Assembly: GCF_031679605.1 (NCBI RefSeq)
Contig: NZ_CP117522.1
Coordinates: forward strand, 1,612,001 to 1,676,000
DNA length: 64,000 bases
Source of the DNA: Streptomyces luomodiensis
GTDB lineage: Bacteria; Actinomycetota; Actinomycetes; Streptomycetales; Streptomycetaceae
Direction: 5' to 3'
Position numbers and translations under genes: made by a program. Every line of letters starts with the position of its first letter. Position 1 is the first letter of the stretch. This document shows positions 1 through 7,466 of the stretch, piece after piece. Under the pieces are notes generated by a model. The model saw only the letters and a program-made list of their open reading frames with translations. It had not been told where the DNA came from and searched no databases.

Positions 1-9
1 TCCGTCAGT

Positions 10-1134
10 CTACGGCTCACCGGCCGGTGGTCCGTCCAGGGCGAGCGCGGCGAAGGTGGCGAGCCAGTGGTCGCCGGTGAAGTCGCCGGAAACGGCGGCC
101 GGGAGCCCGGCGGCCAGATGGTCACGCGCCGCCGTCCGCAGCACGTCCGCCCGCGGGTCGCCGGGCGGCAGGGCGGCGGCCAGGCGGCGCAGCGCGGCGG
201 CCCGGCTGAGGGTGAGGCCGAGGAGATGCCCGATCTGCGGATCGGCGGGGTCGGAGACGACGGGCGGGGTGAGCACGGTGGCCGGCACACCCCATTCCAG
301 GCCGGGGAGGAAGCGTTCCAGCCAGCGTGCGAACTCCTCCTCCGGCAGCACCCGGCACACCGCCTCGGCCTCGGTGAGCGCGGGCGAGAGGAAGTCCTGC
401 CCGGAGGGCTCCCAGTGGACGGGGGCGTCGTGATCGTCCGCGAACCAGCCGAGAACGGCCTCGGTGACCGGTTCGACGACCGTCCCGACGCCGGCGGCGG
501 CCGCGCTGTCCAGGACCAGACCGAGGGCGAAGGCACTGTTGGTGTGGACACCGTGGCGCACCGGGTAGGTGGCACGTTCCAGCCATCCGGACAGCAGTGC
601 GCGGACGGTGTCGGCGGCCGGTTCCAGGGCCTTCGCCCAGCGCTCGCCCGCGGGCCCCGGGAGGCTCCGGCATTCGGCGGTCAGCGCGAGCAGCCAGGCC
701 CAGCCGTAAGGACGCTCGAAGGAGGGACGGGCCCGCAGATACTCCGCCTCGACGGCGAGGGCATCGGCCGTAAGGTGCCCGTCCAGGACGGCGGTGACCT
801 CGTCGGCGCGGACCCGGTCGGGGCAGCGGCGCAACAGCCGGACCAGCAGCCAGTGCATATGGACCGAGGAGTGCCAGTCGTAGGAGCCGTAGAAGGCGGG
901 GTGGCGTTGGCGCGGCTCCACCAGGTCCTGGGGTCCGCGCAGCAGATAGGCCGGGGCGTTGGGGTAGTCCCGGGTGACGTTGGCGGTGGCGAGGGCGGCG
1001 AACCGGGCCGCGTACCGGCCCAGTTCGCTGCGGCCCTCGTCCGGGCCGTTCGGCTCGCTCGGCCCGTTCATCCTGCTCGGATCGTTCGGCCCGTTCGTCC
1101 TGCTCGGATCGTTCGGCTCGTTCGGCTCGTTCAT
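10..1134 (-). CDS. DUF2891 family protein
   Basis: Protein of about 374 residues with the DUF2891 signature: an N-terminal LGRYAARFAALA block, then HPAFYGSYDWHSSVHMHW, a His/Trp-rich segment typical of the family. The biochemical role of DUF2891 is unknown. The first 40 residues are a low-complexity Asn-Glu-Pro/Asn-Asp-Pro stretch encoded by short tandem DNA repeats. I chose ATG at 1134. A TTG at 1150-1152 is in frame, overlaps the pcp stop codon as TTGA and has a better Shine-Dalgarno (GAGGGG, 7 nt upstream), so the true start may be 1152. Either way it is the last gene of the DUF969-DUF979-pcp operon, so a link to pyroglutamate or peptide use is possible but only by context. Confidence 0.85.
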   Translation of the reverse strand: MNEPNEPNDPSRTNGPNDPSRMNGPSEPNGPDEGRSELGRYAARFAALATANVTRDYPNAPAYLLRGPQDLVEPRQRHPAFYGSYDWHSSVHMHWLLVRLLRRCPDRVRADEVTAVLDGHLTADALAVEAEYLRARPSFERPYGWAWLLALTAECRSLPGPAGERWAKALEPAADTVRALLSGWLERATYPVRHGVHTNSAFALGLVLDSAAAAGVGTVVEPVTEAVLGWFADDHDAPVHWEPSGQDFLSPALTEAEAVCRVLPEEEFARWLERFLPGLEWGVPATVLTPPVVSDPADPQIGHLLGLTLSRAAALRRLAAALPPGDPRADVLRTAARDHLAAGLPAAVSGDFTGDHWLATFAALALDGPPAGEP

Positions 1135-1145
1135 GCTGCTCGGCT
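1060..1145. repeat. short tandem repeats encoding NEP/NDPSR stretch
   Basis: Degenerate 9-bp and 27-bp repeats built from the words CTGCTCGGATCGTTCGGC and TCGTTCGGC. They encode the Asn-Glu-Pro/Asn-Asp-Pro-Ser-Arg repeats at the N-terminus of the DUF2891 protein. Such repeats commonly vary in copy number between strains. Confidence 0.6.
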
Positions 1146-1148
1146 CGT

Positions 1149-1793
1149 TCAATGCGTTGCCCCCTCGGCGATGCGCGGATCGGTCCGGGTGCTCAGGGCC
1201 GCCCCGATGATCGCCCGCAGCGCCTCGGCCGACACGGCGGCCGGCAGTGAGGGCTCGGCCCGGTCCACGACCTGTTCGGGAGCGTACGGGAGATGGATGA
1301 ACCCGCCGCGCAGGGCGGGCCGCTCGGTGGCGATGAGATGGGCCAGGCCATAGAAGACGTGGTTGCACACGAAGGTTCCGGCCGTCTGGGAGACGGCGGC
1401 CGGGATCCCGGCCGCGCGGACGGCCGCGACGCACGCCTTGATGGGCAGGGGCGCGAAGTAAGCGGCGGGGCCGCCCTCCACGACCGGTTCGTCGATGGGC
1501 CGACGCCCGGCGTTGTCGGGTATGCGGGCGTCGTCCACGTTGATCGCCACCCGCTCGACGGTGACACCGGGACGGCCGCCGGCCTGGCCCACGCACAGCA
1601 CCAGTTCGGGGTCGGCCGCCGCCACCGCGGCGGCCAGCTCCTCGAGCGCGGTGCCGAAGACGCAGGCGAGCCGTACGGCCGTCACCTCGGTGCCGGGCGG
1701 CGGGTCGGCGGCGACGAGGGAGACGGCCTGCCAGGACGGATTGACGGCCGAGTCCGCGAAGGGCTCGAAACCGGTGAGCAGCACTCGGGTCAC
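1149..1793 (-). CDS. pcp: Pyroglutamyl-peptidase I
   Basis: Cysteine peptidase of family C15 that removes N-terminal 5-oxoproline (pyroglutamate) from peptides in the cytoplasm. At 214 residues it has the usual length. The catalytic triad is visible: Glu80 in VERVAIN, Cys143 in GTFVCNHVFYG and His167 in GFIHLPY. The conserved N-terminus MTRVLLTGFEPF fixes the start. It lies 10 bp downstream of the DUF979 gene and overlaps the DUF2891 gene at a possible TTGA coupling site. The product, free 5-oxoproline, is the substrate of the PxpABC enzyme encoded on the other side of the GntR-type regulator, so this operon both makes and uses pyroglutamate. Confidence 0.97.
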   Translation of the reverse strand: MTRVLLTGFEPFADSAVNPSWQAVSLVAADPPPGTEVTAVRLACVFGTALEELAAAVAAADPELVLCVGQAGGRPGVTVERVAINVDDARIPDNAGRRPIDEPVVEGGPAAYFAPLPIKACVAAVRAAGIPAAVSQTAGTFVCNHVFYGLAHLIATERPALRGGFIHLPYAPEQVVDRAEPSLPAAVSAEALRAIIGAALSTRTDPRIAEGATH

Positions 1794-1803
1794 AGCGGTC
1801 CCC

Positions 1804-2772
1804 TCAGAAGGCGAAGAGCGAGATGATGACGATGTTGCAGACCAGCAGCGCCCCGGCGGTGGGGAGCTGCGCCTTGATGGGGCCGTACTGGTCCTTGAGT
1901 TCGAGCAGGGCGGCGGGCACCAGGTTGAAGTTGGCGGCCATGGGGGTCACGAGCGTGCCGCAGAAACCGGCCAGCATGCCGACGGCGAGGACGAGGGGCG
2001 GGTCGCCGTGCATCTGCTGGATGAGCACGGGCCAGCCGATGGCGGCGGTCATCACCGGGAAGGCGGCGAAGGCGTTGCCCATGATGACGGTGAACAGGGC
2101 CATTCCGACGCAGTAGACGGCGACGGCGACGTACTTCTGGCCGTCCGGCAGCATCTGTTCGGTGATCTTGCCGACCTGTTCGCCGACCCCGGCCACCTGG
2201 AAGATGGAGCCGAGCACGGCGAGCAGCTGGGGCAGCAGCAGCGCCCAGCCCATGGACTCCAGCAGGTTCCGGCCGGCGTGCAGGGGCACGGTGGGACGCC
2301 GCTCGCGGACCACGACCATGGCGACCGCCAGCCCGGCGATCGCGCCGAAGCCGAGGCCGAGGATGGTCTCGCTACCGGCCTCCAGGAGCGGTTCGCCCCC
2401 GATGCGCCAGTGCTTGACGGCCGAGGCGCAGACGACCGCGACCAGCGGAATGGTGAGCGCCGGGACGAACAGCCTGCTGCCGAGCCGGGCCGCCGAGGCG
2501 GTCCGCTGCTCGGGGGTGGTGGTGCGTGGCACACCGCGCCCGGTGAGCTGGAAGCCGCCCAGGCAGACCATGGCGAGGACGGCGACGCCCAGCGGCTCGG
2601 CCGGGGCCTTCTTCTCCACCACCCAGCTGCTGTAGAAGAAGCATGCGCCGAGCAGCCCCCAGAAGGCGGCCGAACCATGGCGCTTGGGGTTGCTGCGGTC
2701 GACGGCCATCTGTGCGGCCATGGCGAGGAAGACGGCGCCGACGAGCCAGTAGAACCACTCCGCCTTGATCAT
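1804..2772 (-). CDS. DUF979 membrane protein (putative 5-oxoproline permease subunit)
   Basis: Integral membrane protein of 322 residues with about nine hydrophobic segments; the start YWLVGAVFLAMAAQM and the GACFFYSSWVV block are typical of DUF979. DUF979 and DUF969 genes recur beside pcp and pxpABC in bacteria and have been proposed as a two-part 5-oxoproline transporter. That role is from context, not direct assay as far as I know. The ATG at 2772 overlaps the DUF969 stop codon (ATGA), so the two are translationally coupled, which fits equimolar subunits. Pcp follows after 10 bp. Confidence 0.9.
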   Translation of the reverse strand: MIKAEWFYWLVGAVFLAMAAQMAVDRSNPKRHGSAAFWGLLGACFFYSSWVVEKKAPAEPLGVAVLAMVCLGGFQLTGRGVPRTTTPEQRTASAARLGSRLFVPALTIPLVAVVCASAVKHWRIGGEPLLEAGSETILGLGFGAIAGLAVAMVVVRERRPTVPLHAGRNLLESMGWALLLPQLLAVLGSIFQVAGVGEQVGKITEQMLPDGQKYVAVAVYCVGMALFTVIMGNAFAAFPVMTAAIGWPVLIQQMHGDPPLVLAVGMLAGFCGTLVTPMAANFNLVPAALLELKDQYGPIKAQLPTAGALLVCNIVIISLFAF

Positions 2773-3491
2773 TTGGCTGCCTCCGCGGTGTGGCTGCCGT
2801 CGGCGGCGGACCGGCCGCCCGGGGCGGCGAGGTCGCGGTCCAGGGAGCGGTCCAGGCGCAGCAGCCGGAAGCCGTGGATGAGGAACGCGCAGACGGCGGT
2901 GGGGATGGCCCACAGCGCCAGCTGAAGCGGCTCCAGGTGGGTGTGGTAGGTGCTGTTGACGAATCCGGTGATCAGCAGGATCGAGCCGATGGCCAGGAAG
3001 CAGTCCTCGCCGAAGAACAGTCCGACCGTGTCGGCGCTGGAGGAGTACGAGCGGATCCGCTCCCGGATCCGCTCGGGCAGCGGGCCGTGGCGGCGCTCCG
3101 CGGCACCCTCGGCCATCGGCGCGACCATGGGCCGCACGCTCTGGGCCGGGCCGCCGATGCTGGTGAGGCCGAGGGCGGCGGTGAGCTGGCGCAGCAGCAG
3201 GTAGAGGGCGAGGAACCGGCCGGTGGTGAGCTTGCCGAGCCGGCCGATGAGGGTACGGGCCTGTTCCTGGAGGCCGTTGCGCTCCAGGAGGCCGATGACG
3301 GGCAGGGTGATGACGAAGATCGTCACAGAGCGGCTGGAGGCGAAGCCGTCGCCGAAGGCCGCCAGGATTTGCTGGGGCGAGAGCTTGGCCAGCAGCCCGG
3401 TGGCGATGCCGGCGACCCCCACCACCAGCAACGGGTTGCGTCGTGTGGCGAATCCGACGATCACCACGAGGACGCCAAGGAGAACGATCAT
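2769..3491 (-). CDS. DUF969 membrane protein (putative 5-oxoproline permease subunit)
   Basis: 240-residue membrane protein beginning MIVLLGVLVVIVGFATRR, with several hydrophobic helices and a central GLTSIGGPAQSVRP loop, as in the DUF969 family. It is first in the leftward operon DUF969-DUF979-pcp-DUF2891. The start at 3491 gives the family N-terminus; a longer reading from 3542 would add a charged, non-conserved stretch. A near-perfect copy of the presumed GntR-type operator lies 66-85 bp upstream at 3557-3576, so the operon is probably controlled by the neighbouring regulator. Confidence 0.9.
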   Translation of the reverse strand: MIVLLGVLVVIVGFATRRNPLLVVGVAGIATGLLAKLSPQQILAAFGDGFASSRSVTIFVITLPVIGLLERNGLQEQARTLIGRLGKLTTGRFLALYLLLRQLTAALGLTSIGGPAQSVRPMVAPMAEGAAERRHGPLPERIRERIRSYSSSADTVGLFFGEDCFLAIGSILLITGFVNSTYHTHLEPLQLALWAIPTAVCAFLIHGFRLLRLDRSLDRDLAAPGGRSAADGSHTAEAAK

Positions 3492-3556
3492 GCGTCCCGC
3501 CTTCCGCGCACAGGACCTCACAGGGGTGTGAGGAGGGTGCACCGGAGGCTAGGTGT

Positions 3557-3576
3557 TCGTTCAACGATCCGACAAG
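3557..3576 (-). promoter_or_regulatory. candidate operator (copy 1) for the GntR-type regulator
   Basis: Read on the minus strand this is CTTGTCGGATCGTTGAACGA, which differs from the second copy at 4498-4517 only in the central base of the dyad TCGTT-S-AACGA. It sits between the regulator gene and the DUF969 start, in the promoter region of the leftward operon. Binding by the adjacent FadR-type protein is inferred. Confidence 0.7.
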
Positions 3577-3630
3577 AGTCTGAAACCAACTTGTGTCCAC
3601 CCCGCCGGATCGTTTACCGCTGGGAAACCC

Positions 3631-4419
3631 CTACCGGCGGGACATCTTCCGCCCATAGGCGTCGGCCAACTGCCCCTGGGAATCGTCCAGATAGGAGGCG
3701 AGCAGCCGCTCCGCCTCCACCGCGTCCCCGCTCTGCAGCACTTCCAGGATCTGTCGGTTGCGCACCAGATAGGGGGCGTGGAAGCGGCGGGGGTCGGCCA
3801 TGATGTGGAAGACCAGTCGCAGCTCGGCCAGCACTCCGCGCATCAGCTCGTCGGCGCGGGGGCTTCCGGCGAGGGAGACGATCGCCTGGTGGAAGCGGAT
3901 ATTGGCGGTGGACAGGTCCTGCCAGGCCCGGTCCTGGGCGGCGCGCTCGCCCGCCAGGACCGCCGCCTCGACCGCCTCCACCGCATGGGGCGGCTCCCCC
4001 AGGCCGCGCACCGCGGCGCATTCGACGAGCCGGCGCACCCGGTAGATGTCGTTCAGATCGTCGACGGTCAGGACGCGGACGAACACCCCGCGGTTGAGCT
4101 CGTGCACCAGCAGCCGCTCATGGGTGAGCAGGCGGAACGCCTCCCGGAGGGTGTTGCGCGAGACACCGAGCGCGCCGCCCACGCTGTCCTCGGACAGCCG
4201 GGTGCCGGGCGGGAAGAACCCCTCGGCGATGCGGTCGCGCAGGATGTCCGCGACGCGCTCCGCCGTACTGGTACGGCCCAGGAGTGCCCGGTCGGCCTCG
4301 AGCCCGGCGGCGAGGCCGGAGCCCCGGGGGTACTCCGCCGCGTCCGTCACCTCCGCCTCCCCGGCCCGATCCGACGGTCCGCCGGATCGGCGCTTCGCAC
4401 CTTTTGCCCCGTTAGTCAC
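3631..4419 (-). CDS. GntR/FadR-family (FCD) transcriptional regulator
   Basis: 262-residue DNA-binding protein. A winged helix-turn-helix at about residues 50-115 (GTRLSEDSVGGALGVSRNTLREAFRLL, split here as GALGVSRNTLREAF) is followed by a helical FCD effector domain with the metal-binding His pattern (NIRFHQAIVSLAGS, VFHIM). I chose GTG at 4419 because AGGGG lies 6 nt upstream; an in-frame ATG at 4467 would extend it by 16 residues. It sits between the two halves of the 5-oxoproline locus, and matching 20-bp dyads lie at both ends of the gene. Likely role: a regulator, probably a repressor released by 5-oxoproline or a related compound; the ligand is inferred. Confidence 0.9.
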   Translation of the reverse strand: MTNGAKGAKRRSGGPSDRAGEAEVTDAAEYPRGSGLAAGLEADRALLGRTSTAERVADILRDRIAEGFFPPGTRLSEDSVGGALGVSRNTLREAFRLLTHERLLVHELNRGVFVRVLTVDDLNDIYRVRRLVECAAVRGLGEPPHAVEAVEAAVLAGERAAQDRAWQDLSTANIRFHQAIVSLAGSPRADELMRGVLAELRLVFHIMADPRRFHAPYLVRNRQILEVLQSGDAVEAERLLASYLDDSQGQLADAYGRKMSRR

Positions 4420-4497
4420 ATCAACCCCTATTTGATGTCTCGTTCGTCCCGTATAGCGAGAAGTCAAGCCCAGAAACGGTCACCGGACAACATGCTT

Positions 4498-4517
4498 CTT
4501 GTCGGATCGTTCAACGA
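4498..4517 (+). promoter_or_regulatory. candidate operator (copy 2), divergent regulator/pxpA promoter
   Basis: CTTGTCGGATCGTTCAACGA contains the perfect dyad TCGTT-C-AACGA and matches the site at 3557-3576 at 19 of 20 positions. It lies 79 bp upstream of the regulator GTG and 63 bp upstream of the pxpA ATG, so it could give both autoregulation and control of pxpABC. Confidence 0.7.
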
Positions 4518-4579
4518 TCGCTTACCTTGTGGTGCCATCCACAGCGCACCACCTGTCCCCCACGCCCGAACGGACGGAT

Positions 4580-5368
4580 ATGACCGCACCCTTGGCGAAC
4601 GCGTCCATCGACTCCATCGATCTCAACGCCGACCTCGGCGAGGGGTTCGGCCGTTGGCGGCTCACCGACGACGAGGCCCTGCTGTCCATCGTCACCAGCG
4701 CCAATGTCGCCTGCGGATTCCACGCCGGGGACCCCTCGACCATGCGCCGGGTGTGCGAGCTGGCCGCCGGGCGCGGGGTGCGCATCGGGGCCCAGGTCTC
4801 CTACCGGGACCTGGCCGGTTTCGGACGGCGCAGCATGGACGTCCCGCCGCGCGAGCTGACCGACGAGATCGCCTACCAGATCGGCGCGTTGGAGGTCTTC
4901 GCGCGTGCCGCCGGGGCGCGGGTGGACTACGTCAAACCGCACGGCGCCCTCTACAACCGCAGCGTGCACGACGAGGCCCAGGCTGCCGCCGTGGTCGAGG
5001 GCATACGGCTGGCGGACGGCGGTCCGCTGCCGGTGCTGGGGCTGCCCGGGTCCCGGCTGCACGAGGCGGCCCGCGCGGCCGGGCTGCCGGTGGTCGCCGA
5101 GGCGTTCGCCGACCGCGCCTACACCGCCGCCGGGACCCTCGTCCCGCGCGGTGAGCCCGGCGCGGTGGTCTCCGATCCGGACACGGTGGTCAAGCGGGCC
5201 CTCGGCTTCGCCCGTGACCGCGCGGTGACCTCGATCGACGGACAGCGGATCGAGGTGGACGTGCGCTCGCTGTGCGTCCACGGCGACACCCCCGGCGCCG
5301 CCGACCTCGCCCGCCGGGTGCGGGCCGAGCTGACCGCCGCCGGGGTGCGTGTGGCGGCGTTCGCATGA
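4580..5368 (+). CDS. pxpA: 5-oxoprolinase subunit PxpA (LamB/YcsF family)
   Basis: 262-residue LamB/YcsF protein. Family hallmarks are visible: DLNADLGEGFGRW near the N-terminus, ANVACGFHAGDPSTM and VKPHGALYN. With PxpB and PxpC it forms the ATP-dependent 5-oxoprolinase that opens pyroglutamate to glutamate. The start at ATG 4580 gives the family length; a longer TTG reading from 4499 would begin inside the operator and is unlikely. The stop overlaps the pxpB start (ATGA). First gene of a tightly coupled pxpABC operon with the candidate operator about 60 bp upstream. Confidence 0.96.
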   Translation: MTAPLANASIDSIDLNADLGEGFGRWRLTDDEALLSIVTSANVACGFHAGDPSTMRRVCELAAGRGVRIGAQVSYRDLAGFGRRSMDVPPRELTDEIAYQIGALEVFARAAGARVDYVKPHGALYNRSVHDEAQAAAVVEGIRLADGGPLPVLGLPGSRLHEAARAAGLPVVAEAFADRAYTAAGTLVPRGEPGAVVSDPDTVVKRALGFARDRAVTSIDGQRIEVDVRSLCVHGDTPGAADLARRVRAELTAAGVRVAAFA

Positions 5369-6057
5369 CCATGAGGAGCCTGCCGGTGGGCGAGCACGGG
5401 CTGCTCATCGAGCTCGACAGCGGCGAGGCGGCCGAGGCACTCCACGCCGAACTGCTGCGCCGCGCCGCCGCGCGCCGGCTCCCCGCCGTACGGGAGATCG
5501 TGCCCGCCGCCCGCACCGTCTTCCTCGACGGGCTCGCCGACCCCGGGCGGCTCGCCGCCGAGCTGCCCGGCTGGCGGATACCGCCCCTGGACCGCGACGA
5601 CAGCGCCACCGTCGAGGTGCCCGTGCGCTATGACGGGCCCGATCTGGCCGGGGTCGCGGAGCGGTGGGGGGTGACGCCCGAGGAGGCCGTACGGATTCAC
5701 TCCGGCACCGAGTTCCGGGTGGCCTTCTGCGGCTTCGCGCCCGGTTTCGGCTATCTGACCGGGCTGCCCGAGCGGTTCCACGTGCCGCGCCACGCGACGC
5801 CGCGGACCCGGGTGCCGGTCGGCTCGGTGGCCCTCGCGGGGGCGTACACGGGCGTCTATCCGCGCTCGTCCCCCGGCGGCTGGCAGCTCATCGGCACCAC
5901 GGACACCGTGCTGTGGGACCCCGCACGGGAGCCGGCGGCGCTCTTCACCCCCGGCACCCGCGTCCGTTTCGTACCGGAACCGGAACCGGGCCCGGCGGCC
6001 GCGGACCGGGGCACGGACACGGCCCCGCGCTCGGTGTCGGAAGGGGCCGCACCATGA
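5365..6057 (+). CDS. pxpB: 5-oxoprolinase subunit PxpB (KipI-like)
   Basis: 230-residue allophanate-hydrolase-subunit-1-like protein with the conserved FCGFAPGFGYLTGLPE motif around residues 117-133, and SSPGGWQLIGTTD further on. It is the partner of PxpC, and together with PxpA makes the 5-oxoprolinase. ATG at 5365 overlaps the pxpA stop and its own stop overlaps the pxpC start, so all three subunits are coupled. The last 20 residues are a poorly conserved acidic tail. Confidence 0.96.
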   Translation: MTMRSLPVGEHGLLIELDSGEAAEALHAELLRRAAARRLPAVREIVPAARTVFLDGLADPGRLAAELPGWRIPPLDRDDSATVEVPVRYDGPDLAGVAERWGVTPEEAVRIHSGTEFRVAFCGFAPGFGYLTGLPERFHVPRHATPRTRVPVGSVALAGAYTGVYPRSSPGGWQLIGTTDTVLWDPAREPAALFTPGTRVRFVPEPEPGPAAADRGTDTAPRSVSEGAAP

Positions 6058-7025
6058 CCGACAGCGCCTTCGTGGTCGTACGGCCGGGAGCCCTGACCAC
6101 CGTCCAGGACCTGGGCCGCTTCGGCCACGCCCATCTCGGGGTGCCCCGCTCCGGGGCGCTCGACCAGCCCGCCCACCGGCTCGCCAACCGCCTGGTGGGC
6201 AACGCCGAAGGGGCCGCCACCCTGGAGACCACGCTGACCGGCTGTGCGGTGCGGCTGCGCCGGACGGCGACGGTCGCGGTCACCGGCGCGCCCTGCCCGG
6301 TGACGGTCGACGGCCGCCCCGCCGCGTGGGGCGCGGCCGTACGGGTACCCGCGGGCGCGCTCCTGGAGGCCGGGGCCGCCGCCCACGGGGTGCGCAGCTA
6401 TGTGGCCTTCGACGGTGGTGTGGAGGCCGAGACGGTGCTCGGCAGCCGGTCCACGGACGTGCTCTCCGGGCTGGGTCCGGCACCGCTCGCGCACGACGCG
6501 GTGCTGCGGCTCGGCCCGCCGCGCGGCCCCGTGCCCGGTGTGGACGGGGTGCCGCACCGGGGCGCGGCCCGGGAGCTGGTGCTGCCCGTGGTGCTCGGCC
6601 CGCGCGACGACTGGTTCACCACGGCGGGACTGCGCACCCTGGCCACCGGGGAGTTCCGGGTCTCGGCCGCGAGCAACCGGATCGGACTGCGGACCGAGGG
6701 CCCCGCCCTGGAGCGGGCGAAGGACGGTGAGCTGGCCAGTGAGGGAATGGCGCTCGGCGCGCTCCAAGTGCCGCCGGACGGACGGCCCGTGCTCTTCCTG
6801 GCCGACCATCCGACGACCGGCGGCTACCCCGTCGTGGGGGTCGTACCGGAGCCGTATCTGGCCGCCGCCGCGCAGGCCGTCCCCGGCACCCCGGTGCGGT
6901 TCACCCCGCTGGGCCGGGTCTCCTGGCCGCTGTCTGCCCGGCGGGACGTCCCGAGCGACGGCACGGGGGGCGTCGCGGAGGGCGTCGCGAAGAACGTCGC
7001 GGAGGGCGTCGCGGACCGGGACTAG
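6054..7025 (+). CDS. pxpC: 5-oxoprolinase subunit PxpC (KipA-like, biotin-dependent-carboxyltransferase-like)
   Basis: 323-residue protein of the AHS2/KipA family: LTTVQDLGRFGHAHLGVPRSGALD near the start (in two blocks, TTVQDLGRFGHAHLGVP and RSGALDQPAHRLANRLVGN) and a central RSYVAFDGGVE. Third subunit of the Pxp 5-oxoprolinase. The extreme C-terminus is a short GVAEGVAKNVAEGVAD repeat encoded by tandem GGCGTCGCG units and is probably not functional. The end overlaps the convergent WhiB-like gene by 4 bp. Confidence 0.96.
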   Translation: MTDSAFVVVRPGALTTVQDLGRFGHAHLGVPRSGALDQPAHRLANRLVGNAEGAATLETTLTGCAVRLRRTATVAVTGAPCPVTVDGRPAAWGAAVRVPAGALLEAGAAAHGVRSYVAFDGGVEAETVLGSRSTDVLSGLGPAPLAHDAVLRLGPPRGPVPGVDGVPHRGAARELVLPVVLGPRDDWFTTAGLRTLATGEFRVSAASNRIGLRTEGPALERAKDGELASEGMALGALQVPPDGRPVLFLADHPTTGGYPVVGVVPEPYLAAAAQAVPGTPVRFTPLGRVSWPLSARRDVPSDGTGGVAEGVAKNVAEGVADRD

Positions 7026-7288
7026 CGGGCGCGCCGGGCACCGACCCGCTCCGTGCGCTGCGCCTTGCGGCGCAGTGCGCGGCGCTCCTCCTCACCGGTG
7101 CCGCCCCAGACCCCGTGGGTCACACCGGCCTCCAGCGCATACTCCAGGCACTCCTGGATCACCGGACAACTGCGGCAGACCTCCTTGGCCCGCGCCTCCT
7201 GACGCTGGGCGGCCGGGCCCGCCACCCCGACCGGGAAGAACAACTCCGGGTCCTCGTGCGTGCATGCGGCCTTCTGCCACCAGGCCAT
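7022..7288 (-). CDS. WhiB-family iron-sulfur transcriptional regulator
   Basis: Small WhiB-like protein (88 residues from ATG 7288; an upstream ATG at 7303 would add 5). The four [4Fe-4S] ligands are visible as one Cys in KAACTHEDPELFF and three in EVCRSCPVIQEC; the GVWGG turn and a basic tail RRALRRKAQR follow. I chose 7288 because AAGGGG lies 5 nt upstream. WhiB-like proteins act with the principal sigma factor or directly on DNA. This one lies convergent to pxpC, in the middle of the 5-oxoproline genes; whether it regulates them is unknown. Confidence 0.92.
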   Translation of the reverse strand: MAWWQKAACTHEDPELFFPVGVAGPAAQRQEARAKEVCRSCPVIQECLEYALEAGVTHGVWGGTGEEERRALRRKAQRTERVGARRAR

Positions 7289-7466
7289 GGCTGCCCCTTC
7301 CATGAACGACTGCCGTCAACGACGGCGCTGACGCCGCCCGCCGTCGGGCTCACCGCGCAGGGTTCGCGGGCGGGCGCCCAGGACCGTGCGGGCGCGTGCG
7401 TGCGGGCTGTGACAGGGGTCGGGTTACCGATCGCGGCGGCGGCAAACGACCCGAACGCGCCACGCC

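Noticed and set aside
4499..4579. TTG start at 4499 for pxpA
   Set aside because: It would begin inside the operator dyad and add a non-conserved stretch; ATG 4580 gives the family N-terminus.
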